Positions 1-5,214 of a DNA stretch of 5,904 nucleotides are shown here, piece by piece. Below the pieces are notes generated by a model, which was not told the DNA's origin, did not search any database, and saw nothing but the letters and a program-made list of their open reading frames with translations. Location: assembly GCA_017390225.1 (NCBI GenBank), contig JAFPCL010000147.1, forward strand, positions 1 through 5,904. Reading direction: 5' to 3'. The first letter of the stretch is position 1. Every line of letters starts with the position of its first letter. Position numbers and translations under genes: made by a program. The stretch is from Clostridia bacterium (GTDB taxonomy: Bacteria > Bacillota > Clostridia > CAKSNL01 > HGM11501).

Positions 1-6
1 ATGGGG

Positions 7-20
7 TGTTCCTTGGAACA
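7..20. promoter_or_regulatory. Operator-like inverted repeat at the start of the outward promoter
   Basis: TGTTCC-TT-GGAACA is a perfect inverted repeat with 6-bp arms and a 2-bp centre. It begins exactly at the predicted +1 (about position 20) of the leftward promoter at 27-55. A two-base loop makes a stable RNA hairpin unlikely, so a dimeric DNA-binding protein site is the better reading. It does not match the Gram-positive LexA box (GAAC-N4-GTTC, the opposite half-site order) or CIRCE. The binding protein is unknown. Confidence 0.4.
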
Positions 21-26
21 ATAAAG

Positions 27-55
27 ATTATAACACCCTTTTTGTAGTTTGTCAA
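27..55 (-). promoter_or_regulatory. Perfect sigma-A type promoter reading out of the left edge
   Basis: Read on the minus strand, TTGACA (55-50) is followed by a 17-bp spacer and TATAAT (32-27), a full match to the housekeeping consensus. The predicted start is near position 20. A run of six A residues on the minus strand (66-61) lies just upstream of the -35 and could act as an UP element. The transcript leaves the window almost immediately, so the gene it drives is not visible. Its orientation is the same as the dagK-family gene upstream, so it starts a new transcription unit right after that operon ends. Confidence 0.8.
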
Positions 56-57
56 GG

Positions 58-75
58 GGATTTTTTAAAAAATCC
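58..75. repeat. 18-bp perfect AT-rich palindrome
   Basis: GGATTTTTTAAAAAATCC reads the same on both strands. It sits between the end of the lipid kinase operon and the -35 of the outward promoter. It may supply the T-run of a terminator on the minus strand, an A-tract UP element for the promoter, or a protein site; the sequence alone does not decide. Confidence 0.6.
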
Positions 76-100
76 GAAAAAGTTTTCGACATATTTTTTA
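66..100 (-). terminator. Weak Rho-independent terminator candidate after the lipid kinase gene
   Basis: On the minus strand, immediately at the stop codon, TAAAAAAT (100-93) can pair with ATTTTTTA (73-66), and inside that CGAAAA (88-83) can pair with TTTTCG (80-75) around a 2-base loop. The T-run 72-67 follows the inner hairpin. The stem has only two G-C pairs and a mismatched segment (92-89), so it is weak. Its place at the operon end, directly before a new promoter, is the main support. Confidence 0.4.
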
Positions 101-1018
101 TTCTGTCAATAACTTCTTTTGGTTACTTTTACGATTCATGATGATTTGCACGGCGCTGGGCAGGACATGGAAGTCGATGATGTCGCTCCCCGGCTGATAC
201 TCGCCATCCAGTGTCCACGGGATTTCTTCGTCGAGTTGGATTTTTGCAGCATCGATGGAGCAGAAAGTGATGTAGTTCGGGTCATAGACCTGGTTGGTCA
301 GGCATGTTACGATTTTACTGACATCAATGATGTTTTTCGGCATGCGAATCAGCATCAGCTCAAATGCGCCGTCGTCCATTTTCACTTTGTTGGGATCAAT
401 GGACAAAACGCCGGCAAAAGACAGGGAGTTGCTGATTGCGCCGAAGATATAATCGTCTTCAAAGATTTGTTCTTTGGTTTCTACTCGGACATGAATGGGG
501 CGAATGTTGGACAGCTCTTTGACGCTGGACAGAAGATATGCCAGATGCCCGATGGTGTTTTTTAAGTTGCGTGGCGTTGTGTAGGATGTGCTGGAGAAAA
601 TACCGAAGGAGGCGATATAGGAAAAGCCTTTGCCGTTGAAGCTTCCCAAGTCATAGTTTTGCGGCGTGCCTTCGATAATATCATCAACAGCACGGAGGAA
701 ATTTTTCGGCAGACCGATGGAATTGCCGAAATCATTGGTAGAGCCGGCAGGAATGTAGCCCACGGGGCGTTTGATGCCGGCAAGGCGCATGCCGGAGATC
801 ACCTCGGAGAATGTGCCGTCACCACCGACGCAGACAATCACATCGGCTTTGGCACCGAATTTTTCGATGCAATGCACAGCCCCCGTCTCCTTGCTTGTGG
901 TGCACACAGTGCAGACATAACCGGCGTTGGTGAATTTTTCTATGACATCCAAGGTGTAGCGATTGAATTTTTTAAGCCCGGCTTGCGGGTTGATGATCAG
1001 CAAAAGCTCCACAGCCAT
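98..1018 (-). CDS. Diacylglycerol kinase-family lipid kinase (DagK/YegS type)
   Basis: This 306-residue protein is a full-length member of the DAGK catalytic family, soluble enzymes that act at the inner face of the membrane and transfer ATP phosphate to a lipid hydroxyl such as diacylglycerol. Visible motifs are NPQAG at residues 10-14, the nucleotide-binding GGDGT at 65-69, the family sequence GSTNDFG at 92-98, a DDG at 215-217 and WTLDGE at 268-273 in the C-terminal beta domain. About 300 residues is the usual length. The ATG is well placed: AGGAGG (1031-1026) lies 7 bases upstream and overlaps the stop codon of the deacylase gene before it, with an 11-bp gap. It is the last gene of the operon. 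The fold and kinase activity are well supported. The substrate is not readable: it could be diacylglycerol recycled from lipoteichoic acid synthesis (as for DgkB), or another lipid. Confidence 0.9.
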   Translation of the reverse strand: MAVELLLIINPQAGLKKFNRYTLDVIEKFTNAGYVCTVCTTSKETGAVHCIEKFGAKADVIVCVGGDGTFSEVISGMRLAGIKRPVGYIPAGSTNDFGNSIGLPKNFLRAVDDIIEGTPQNYDLGSFNGKGFSYIASFGIFSSTSYTTPRNLKNTIGHLAYLLSSVKELSNIRPIHVRVETKEQIFEDDYIFGAISNSLSFAGVLSIDPNKVKMDDGAFELMLIRMPKNIIDVSKIVTCLTNQVYDPNYITFCSIDAAKIQLDEEIPWTLDGEYQPGSDIIDFHVLPSAVQIIMNRKSNQKKLLTE

Positions 1019-1025
1019 ATAAAAA

Positions 1026-1031
1026 CCTCCT
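1026..1031 (-). promoter_or_regulatory. Strong ribosome binding site overlapping the upstream stop codon
   Basis: AGGAGG on the minus strand shares bases with the TAG stop (1032-1030) of the preceding deacylase gene and sits 7 bases before the ATG at 1018. It fixes the start of the lipid kinase and suggests translational coupling. Confidence 0.85.
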
Positions 1032-1500
1032 AACGAATCAAATCGGCAAAGCCTGCATGCAGAAATTCCGCCAGCACTTCGGGAGACACCTTCATCTGCA
1101 TACCTCGCTGGCCCGCACTAAGATAAATTTTATCGAATAAAAGTGCCGTTTCATCAAATATAACGGGATAGGGCTTTTTCATTCCCACGGGAGAGCATCC
1201 GCCGCGGATATAGCCCGTGAGCGCCATCAGCTCTTTCACGTGCACCATTTCCACCCGCTTGACTTTGGCGGCCAAGGCACATTTTTTCAAATCCAAATCT
1301 TCTGCCACGGGGATACAGCAAACATGCAGTTCGTTTTTCTCGTCCCGCATCACCAGGGTTTTAAACACCGTATCGGGATCTTGCCCCAGCACGGCGGCCA
1401 CATGAACGCCGCTGAGATCGGATTCATCTACTTCATATTCTTCTGTTTCATATTCTATTCCTGCCGCATCTAAAATACGCAGGGCATTTGTTTTTTTCAT
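1030..1500 (-). CDS. ybaK: YbaK/EbsC-family Cys-tRNA(Pro) deacylase
   Basis: The 156-residue product is a stand-alone YbaK-type editing domain. Proteins of this family hydrolyse Cys-tRNA(Pro), mischarged by prolyl-tRNA synthetase, in the cytoplasm and so protect translation fidelity. Key features are the catalytic-site lysine in VFKTLV (K47), the stretch GYIRGGCSPVGMKK (97-110) typical of the family, and the C-terminal LSAGQRGMQM segment (128-137). Length and order match the family from end to end. The ATG at 1500 is preceded by TTTTGGAG, its GGAG (1510-1507) lying in the last codon of the HAD gene, six bases from the start; the intergenic gap is 3 bp. Position in one operon with argS fits a tRNA quality role. 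Family assignment is secure; the exact mischarged substrate (Cys-tRNA(Pro) rather than a ProXp relative's) is inferred from similarity. Confidence 0.9.
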   Translation of the reverse strand: MKKTNALRILDAAGIEYETEEYEVDESDLSGVHVAAVLGQDPDTVFKTLVMRDEKNELHVCCIPVAEDLDLKKCALAAKVKRVEMVHVKELMALTGYIRGGCSPVGMKKPYPVIFDETALLFDKIYLSAGQRGMQMKVSPEVLAEFLHAGFADLIR

Positions 1501-1503
1501 GAT

Positions 1504-2151
1504 TTACTCCAAAAGCAGTTTTTTCAGTGCCGCAGTATCGGCGGCAAGGGATATGGCACCGGCCTCTGTCAGCTCATCTTTCGTGCCGTAGCCATACAGA
1601 ACACCTATCGTTTTGATTCCGAATTTTTCCGCACCCAAGCAGTCAAACTTCCGATCCCCTACCATCACGGCGTTTTCCGGCGAAATGCACGGATACAAAG
1701 ACAATAAATATCGAATCACATCTTCTTTTTCCGGGCGAAGGTTGGCAATCGTGTTGCCGCAAATGCAGGTGAAATATTTTGAAAGCCCGAAATGCTCTAA
1801 AATCGGCACGGCAAATTCCTCGGGCTTGGATGTGGCAAGATACACGCCTTTGCCTGCCTTTTGCAAAGACAAAAGAACCTCTTCGATGCCGGCATACGGC
1901 TCGTTTTCAAATAAGCCCTTCACGGAAAAATATTCCCGATAGCATCGCACGGCTTCTGTGGCTCTTTCCTCACTCATGCCGGCAAATTCCATGAAAGAAC
2001 CGATAAGAGAAGGCCCAATCCACGGATAGTAGGCTTCTCTTTGCGCTACCGGCTCCCCCATTTTACGGAGAGCATACATGACAGAATTGGTGATGCCCAT
2101 AGCGGGATCTGTGAGTGTTCCGTCTAAATCAAATATAACGTGCTCTATCAT
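1504..2151 (-). CDS. HAD-superfamily phosphatase (Gph / 5'-nucleotidase-like)
   Basis: A 215-residue haloacid dehalogenase-like hydrolase with an alpha-helical cap of subclass I. Motif I is FDLDGT (7-12) with nucleophile D8 and general acid D10. Motif II is the T107/S108 of LATSKP. Motif III is most likely K142 in LRPEKEDVI. Motif IV is GDRKFD (165-170), giving metal ligands D166 and D170. The cap occupies roughly residues 15-85. The family dephosphorylates small phosphorylated metabolites; the xxRxxKxDVIRY pattern resembles the bacterial 5'-nucleotidase/phosphoglycolate phosphatase branch. The start is only 1 bp after the argS stop and no strong ribosome binding site is visible, so translation is probably coupled to argS. 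All catalytic residues are present, so it should be active. The substrate is not determined by sequence; phosphoglycolate and nucleoside monophosphates are candidates. Confidence 0.88.
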   Translation of the reverse strand: MIEHVIFDLDGTLTDPAMGITNSVMYALRKMGEPVAQREAYYPWIGPSLIGSFMEFAGMSEERATEAVRCYREYFSVKGLFENEPYAGIEEVLLSLQKAGKGVYLATSKPEEFAVPILEHFGLSKYFTCICGNTIANLRPEKEDVIRYLLSLYPCISPENAVMVGDRKFDCLGAEKFGIKTIGVLYGYGTKDELTEAGAISLAADTAALKKLLLE

Positions 2152-2152
2152 A

Positions 2153-3841
2153 TTACATCTGCTCTACGGTTTGAATACCCAGCAAACCAAGGGCATTTTG
2201 AATGCCGATGCAAGCGGCTTCGCACAGTGCCAGACGGAAGGCTCGCACATCCCCTTCTTCTTTCAAAATGGAAGAGGTGTTGTAGAATTTATTGAAACAA
2301 CGTGCCAGATTGGTTACATAGCGATTGACCACAAAGGGTTCGTTCTTTTCCGCACTGTCACGAATGGCGGCATTGAGGCCATCCAGTGCTTTAATCAAAG
2401 CATATTCTTCATCGGTCACACAGAAGCTTTCGGGCAACTTGCCGCTTTCTTCCGCACGGCGCAGAATGCTCTTGCCGCGGGCATAGCTGTACTGTACATA
2501 AGGTGCACTTTCACCTTCAAAGTCGAGCATATCTTCCCAGGAGAAAACAATATCCTTTTCTCTGGAATTATGCAGGAAGGCATACAGAACGGCACCAACA
2601 CCGATTTTTTCGGAGATTTCTTCCACATCTTCGGTGACGATTCCTGCTTCACGGATTTTGGCTTCCGTACGTGCCACGGATTCTTTCAACACATCTTCCA
2701 AAAGAACTACTTTACCGCCACGGGTAGACAGCTTGCCATCGGACAGCTTCACGGTACCGAAACCGACGTGAACACAATCATCGGCGCAGTCATAGCCCAT
2801 TTTCTTGAGCACGGCAAAAATCTGCTTAAAGTGCAGAGATTGCGGAAGACCGACAACATAGATATTTTTATAAAAATCGTAGTGCTGTTTGCGGTACAAT
2901 GCCGCCGTTACGTCACGGGTGGCATAAATAGTTGCGCCGTCGGACTTGAGAAGCAGACAAGGCGGCAAGCCTTCGTCGGACAAATCCACGATTTGTGCGC
3001 CTTCGCTTTCTACCAGCAAATCCTTTTCTTTCAGCTCGTCAACCACAGCCGCCATTTTATCGCCGTAGAAGGCTTCTCCGTTGTAGGAATCAAAGGCAAT
3101 ACCCAAACGGTCATAGGTAGATTTAAATTCTCTCAAGCTGACCTCACGGAACCAAGTCCACAGGGCGGTTGCTTCCTCGTCGCCTTCTTCCAAAAGCTTG
3201 AAATAGTGACGGGCTTCATCTTCTAATGCAGGATCTTCTTCCGCTTCGTTGTGGAAACGGACATAAATCTTCAAAAGTTCGTTGATGGGATCTTTTTCGA
3301 TGGTTTCTTTATCGCCCCAACGCTTATATGCACAAATGAGCTTACCGAACTGGGTGCCCCAGTCGCCCAAGTGGTTGAGCCTTTGCACGTTGTAGCCCAG
3401 TGCTTCATATATATTTGCCAGTGCATTGCCCACAGCCGTAGAGTAGAGATGTCCCACGTGGAAGGGCTTTGCAATATTGGGCGAAGAATATTCCACAAGA
3501 ACCGTCTTGTTTTCACCCAAAGTGTCGGTACCGTAGGCTTTTCCCTTAGAAAGAACATCAGAAATGACGGATTTTGCCACTGCCTCTCTTTTGAAATAGA
3601 AATTGAGATAACCGCCGACAGCTTCTGCCTTTTCCACCCATTCGTCCGGCGCATAGGATGCCGCCAGTTCCGCCGCAATCATGGGCGGTGCTTTTCTGAA
3701 GGTTTTTGCCAAAGCAAAACAAGGAAATGCCAAATCCCCCATATCATCTGTAGGCGGCAGTGCCAAAAGACCTAAAATATCGTTTTTCTCCAGGGGCGTA
3801 ATCCCTGCCAGACGTCCTGCAACATATTCTTTTAAATTCAT
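2153..3841 (-). CDS. argS: Arginyl-tRNA synthetase
   Basis: A complete 562-residue class I synthetase that attaches arginine to tRNA(Arg) in the cytoplasm, using ATP and needing the tRNA for amino acid activation. The N-terminal Add-1 domain covers about residues 1-85 (note GDLAFPCFALAK, 35-46). The catalytic Rossmann fold begins near EYSSPNIAKPFHVGH, with the HIGH signature present as HVGH (128-131), followed by NHLGDWGTQFGKLI (156-169). The KMSKS-equivalent loop is GKLSTRGG (369-376), the usual degenerate ArgRS form. The anticodon-binding DALR domain runs from about 445 to the end (YVQYSYAR, NKFYNTSSIL, and the terminal LGLLGI segment). The ATG is supported by AAAGGAG (3855-3849) at 7 bases, which overlaps the stop of the preceding membrane protein gene. 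It is the second gene of the operon and the only clearly essential one. Confidence 0.98.
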   Translation of the reverse strand: MNLKEYVAGRLAGITPLEKNDILGLLALPPTDDMGDLAFPCFALAKTFRKAPPMIAAELAASYAPDEWVEKAEAVGGYLNFYFKREAVAKSVISDVLSKGKAYGTDTLGENKTVLVEYSSPNIAKPFHVGHLYSTAVGNALANIYEALGYNVQRLNHLGDWGTQFGKLICAYKRWGDKETIEKDPINELLKIYVRFHNEAEEDPALEDEARHYFKLLEEGDEEATALWTWFREVSLREFKSTYDRLGIAFDSYNGEAFYGDKMAAVVDELKEKDLLVESEGAQIVDLSDEGLPPCLLLKSDGATIYATRDVTAALYRKQHYDFYKNIYVVGLPQSLHFKQIFAVLKKMGYDCADDCVHVGFGTVKLSDGKLSTRGGKVVLLEDVLKESVARTEAKIREAGIVTEDVEEISEKIGVGAVLYAFLHNSREKDIVFSWEDMLDFEGESAPYVQYSYARGKSILRRAEESGKLPESFCVTDEEYALIKALDGLNAAIRDSAEKNEPFVVNRYVTNLARCFNKFYNTSSILKEEGDVRAFRLALCEAACIGIQNALGLLGIQTVEQM

Positions 3842-3848
3842 GATAAAA

Positions 3849-3855
3849 CTCCTTT
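3849..3855 (-). promoter_or_regulatory. argS ribosome binding site overlapping upstream stop
   Basis: AAAGGAG on the minus strand shares two bases with the TAA stop (3856-3854) of the membrane protein gene and lies 7 bases before the argS ATG. It supports both the argS start and co-translation with the gene before it. Confidence 0.85.
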
Positions 3856-4345
3856 ACTGCAGATTTTTTCCGAAAATATAACAACCGATGGCACCGACGG
3901 GCATCACGCCCATCATCGAATAAAAAGCCGTTTGAAATGCTTGCATGGTGCCCGAAGCAACAAACAGTGCCTGCATGGGTGCAGACCACGGAAATGCAAG
4001 AAATGCAGGCAAAACAGCCAAGCCGTCGACTTTTCCGATAAAGAAAAATCCGAGAAGGCTTGCAAGTGCCGATAAGGTAAAAATCATCATACCGGCAAAC
4101 AGGCAGTGATATTTTTTGCGCCCTGCCCAAAATGCCAAGACAAACCACAAAACAATATAAATTGCCGAAACAATCATGGCACCCGTGCTGATTTTATCCC
4201 ATAAATCAAAAGTAGACAGTTTTTCAAAATGCGCCAAGCGAATATAGTACCCCCGCGCATGGGCAAAGAAAGCAAAACCGTATGCCACCAGGTAAAACGC
4301 AAGCGCAAAGCCGATGGATTTGCATACATTTCCTATTTTTTTCAC
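3854..4345 (-). CDS. Unrecognised multi-pass membrane protein, first gene of the argS operon
   Basis: I do not recognise the family. From the GTG at 4345 the product is 163 residues and strongly hydrophobic, with probable membrane segments at about residues 10-29, 54-73, 80-103, 109-129 and 140-158. Polar parts are the short Lys-rich N-terminus (K2, K3, K9), a loop at about 31-53 with several charged residues (RLAHFEKLSTFDLWDK), a basic GRKKYH turn (75-80) and the C-terminal GKNLQ. The GTG start is chosen because AAAGGAG (4360-4354) lies 8 bases upstream and a perfect promoter lies just before that. The frame stays open back to 4450, but that extension would contain the promoter, so it is not coding. 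It ends 12 bp before argS. The basic N-terminus and loop may face the cytoplasm. No catalytic or transporter motif is visible; a role in membrane or envelope biology is only a guess. Confidence 0.8.
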   Translation of the reverse strand: MKKIGNVCKSIGFALAFYLVAYGFAFFAHARGYYIRLAHFEKLSTFDLWDKISTGAMIVSAIYIVLWFVLAFWAGRKKYHCLFAGMMIFTLSALASLLGFFFIGKVDGLAVLPAFLAFPWSAPMQALFVASGTMQAFQTAFYSMMGVMPVGAIGCYIFGKNLQ

Positions 4346-4353
4346 TTCATGCA

Positions 4354-4360
4354 CTCCTTT
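4354..4360 (-). promoter_or_regulatory. Ribosome binding site deciding a GTG start
   Basis: AAAGGAG on the minus strand sits 8 bases before the GTG at 4345. The nearer ATG at 4350-4348 is out of frame and meets a stop two codons later (ATGAAGTGA), so GTG is the only sensible start. Confidence 0.85.
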
Positions 4361-4375
4361 GATATAAGTTATCAT

Positions 4376-4404
4376 ATTATAATACAAAAACAAAAACATG
4401 TCAA
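4376..4404 (-). promoter_or_regulatory. Perfect sigma-A type promoter of the argS operon
   Basis: On the minus strand TTGACA (4404-4399) and TATAAT (4381-4376) are separated by exactly 17 bp, a complete consensus match. The predicted transcription start is near 4369, giving a leader of about 24 bases with no room for a T-box or other riboswitch. An A-rich stretch on the minus strand (about 4429-4416, roughly -60 to -47) could add a distal UP element. No other promoter is evident in the short gaps of the operon, so this one probably drives all five genes. Confidence 0.9.
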
Positions 4405-4445
4405 GCCAAACCGGGGTTTTTCTTTTTTTCTCAATTTTCATAAAA

Positions 4446-4478
4446 TTCACAAAAAGTTCTTTGCTTTTTCATAAAAAG
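4446..4478. promoter_or_regulatory. 11-bp spaced repeats and palindrome over the response regulator promoter
   Basis: TTCACAAAAAG (4446-4456) and TTCATAAAAAG (4468-4478) match at 10 of 11 positions and are offset by 22 bp; a TTC-starting 11-mer (4457-4467) lies between them. A further TTCATAAAA begins at 4437. The 11-bp phasing is the arrangement bound by OmpR/PhoB-family regulators. Overlapping this, CTTTTT-CAT-AAAAAG (4464-4478) is an inverted repeat placed between the -35 and -10 elements. AT-richness makes chance repeats easy, so this is a candidate site only. Confidence 0.35.
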
Positions 4479-4488
4479 ATGCTATAAT
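4461..4488 (+). promoter_or_regulatory. Extended -10 promoter of the two-component genes
   Basis: TATAAT at 4483-4488 is preceded by TGC, giving the extended -10 motif TGnTATAAT (4480-4488). The best -35 is a poor TTGCTT (4461-4466) with a 16-bp spacer, which the extended -10 can compensate for. The predicted start is near 4495, giving a leader of about 21 bases that carries the ribosome binding site. A weak -35 is common at promoters that use an activator. Confidence 0.75.
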
Positions 4489-4500
4489 GGATTTTGAGAA

Positions 4501-4506
4501 AAGGAG
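4501..4506 (+). promoter_or_regulatory. Response regulator ribosome binding site
   Basis: AAGGAG lies 9 bases before the ATG at 4516. The in-frame TTG at 4507 touches this site directly and so cannot be the start, which removes three residues from the longest open frame. Confidence 0.85.
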
Positions 4507-4515
4507 TTGATATTT

Positions 4516-5211
4516 ATGACCAATGCAGTCAAAAAAATTCTGGTTGCAGATGACGATAAAAACATATGTGAACTGATTCGCCTGTACCTTCAGAAAGAAG
4601 GCTTTGAAACCGTGCTTGCCTACGATGGCGAAGAGGCACTTGCTCAATTCCGCAGTACCGCACCCGATCTTGTGCTTCTGGATATGATGATGCCGCGGCT
4701 TGACGGCTCACAGGTCTGCCGTGAAATCCGCCGTGTCAGCCAGATTCCGATTATTGTGGTCACCGCCAAGGGAGAAACCTTCGATAAAGTGTTGATGCTT
4801 GAGCTGGGCGCGGATGACTATGTGGTTAAGCCCATCGACACGAAAGAGCTGGTTGCCCGCATCAAAGCGGTTCTGCGCCGTTCCGACCCCAATCAGGGCA
4901 CTTGCGACAAAGAGGTTGTGTTCCCGCACATGAGCATCAATCTCACCAATTTTGAGCTGAAGCTTGACGGCAAAGCCATTGACATCCCCCCTAAGGAACT
5001 GGAGCTTTTATTCTTTTTAGCATCCCACCCCAACCGTGTTTTCACCCGTGATCAGCTTTTGCAACAGGTTTGGGATTTCGATTATTTCGGCGATTCCCGC
5101 ACCGTAGACGTCCACGTTAAGCGTCTGCGTGAAAAATTAGCAGGCTTTGAAGCTTTCTGGCAAATCAAAACCGTCTGCCGTGTGGGCTACAAATTCGAAG
5201 TCAAAGCATAA
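4516..5211 (+). CDS. OmpR/PhoB-family response regulator
   Basis: A complete 231-residue two-component transcription factor. The receiver domain (about 7-120) has all the phosphorylation residues: acidic pocket D12/D13 in VADDDKN, phosphoacceptor D56 in LLDMMMPRLDG, T83 in VVTAKGE and K105 in DDYVVKP. The C-terminal winged-helix DNA-binding domain (about 130-229) shows the family pattern PPKELELLFFLASHPNRVF, then RDQLLQQVWDFDY, the recognition helix region RTVDVHVKRLREKL, and the closing wing VCRVGYKF. Phosphorylated by its partner kinase, it should dimerise and bind direct repeats in target promoters in the cytoplasm. The kinase gene starts 3 bp after its stop, so the pair is one unit. Which genes it controls cannot be told from sequence; it resembles the PhoP/ResD/WalR-like Gram-positive regulators in general form. 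Confidence 0.95.
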   Translation: MTNAVKKILVADDDKNICELIRLYLQKEGFETVLAYDGEEALAQFRSTAPDLVLLDMMMPRLDGSQVCREIRRVSQIPIIVVTAKGETFDKVLMLELGADDYVVKPIDTKELVARIKAVLRRSDPNQGTCDKEVVFPHMSINLTNFELKLDGKAIDIPPKELELLFFLASHPNRVFTRDQLLQQVWDFDYFGDSRTVDVHVKRLREKLAGFEAFWQIKTVCRVGYKFEVKA

Positions 5212-5214
5212 GCC

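Larger units (their letters stand above)
4346..4515. other. Divergent intergenic promoter region
   Basis: This 170-bp non-coding stretch separates the leftward argS operon from the rightward two-component genes and contains both promoters back to back, with about 56 bp between their -35 elements. It also holds a long pyrimidine run on the plus strand (about 4416-4431), a short AAACC-GG-GGTTT inverted repeat (4408-4419) and the repeats over the regulator promoter. No RNA gene or leader structure is seen. Confidence 0.85.

Noticed and set aside
7..20. LexA (SOS) box
   Set aside because: The Gram-positive SOS box is GAAC-N4-GTTC; this repeat has the half-sites in the opposite order (GTTC-N4-GAAC).
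119..1033. Plus-strand open frames of 148 and 124 codons opposite the lipid kinase
   Set aside because: They mirror a gene with intact GGDGT and WTLDGE motifs; their own products show no family pattern.
2078..3226. 382-codon plus-strand open frame opposite argS
   Set aside because: It lies antisense to a complete, motif-rich ArgS and crosses into the HAD gene. The translation has no recognisable domain, and no promoter or good ribosome binding site precedes it. Long antisense frames arise readily from codon bias in the true gene.
3251..3775. 174-codon plus-strand open frame opposite the argS N-terminal part
   Set aside because: Another antisense shadow of argS with no domain signature or start signal.
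4408..4434. Possible plus-strand terminator (AAACC-GG-GGTTT followed by a T-rich run)
   Set aside because: The stem would need a two-base loop, or shrinks to four pairs, and no transcript is expected to end there because both flanking units read away from it.
4447..4647. 66-codon minus-strand frame across the regulator promoter and start
   Set aside because: It is antisense to the response regulator start and overlaps its promoter; no ribosome binding site or conserved content.
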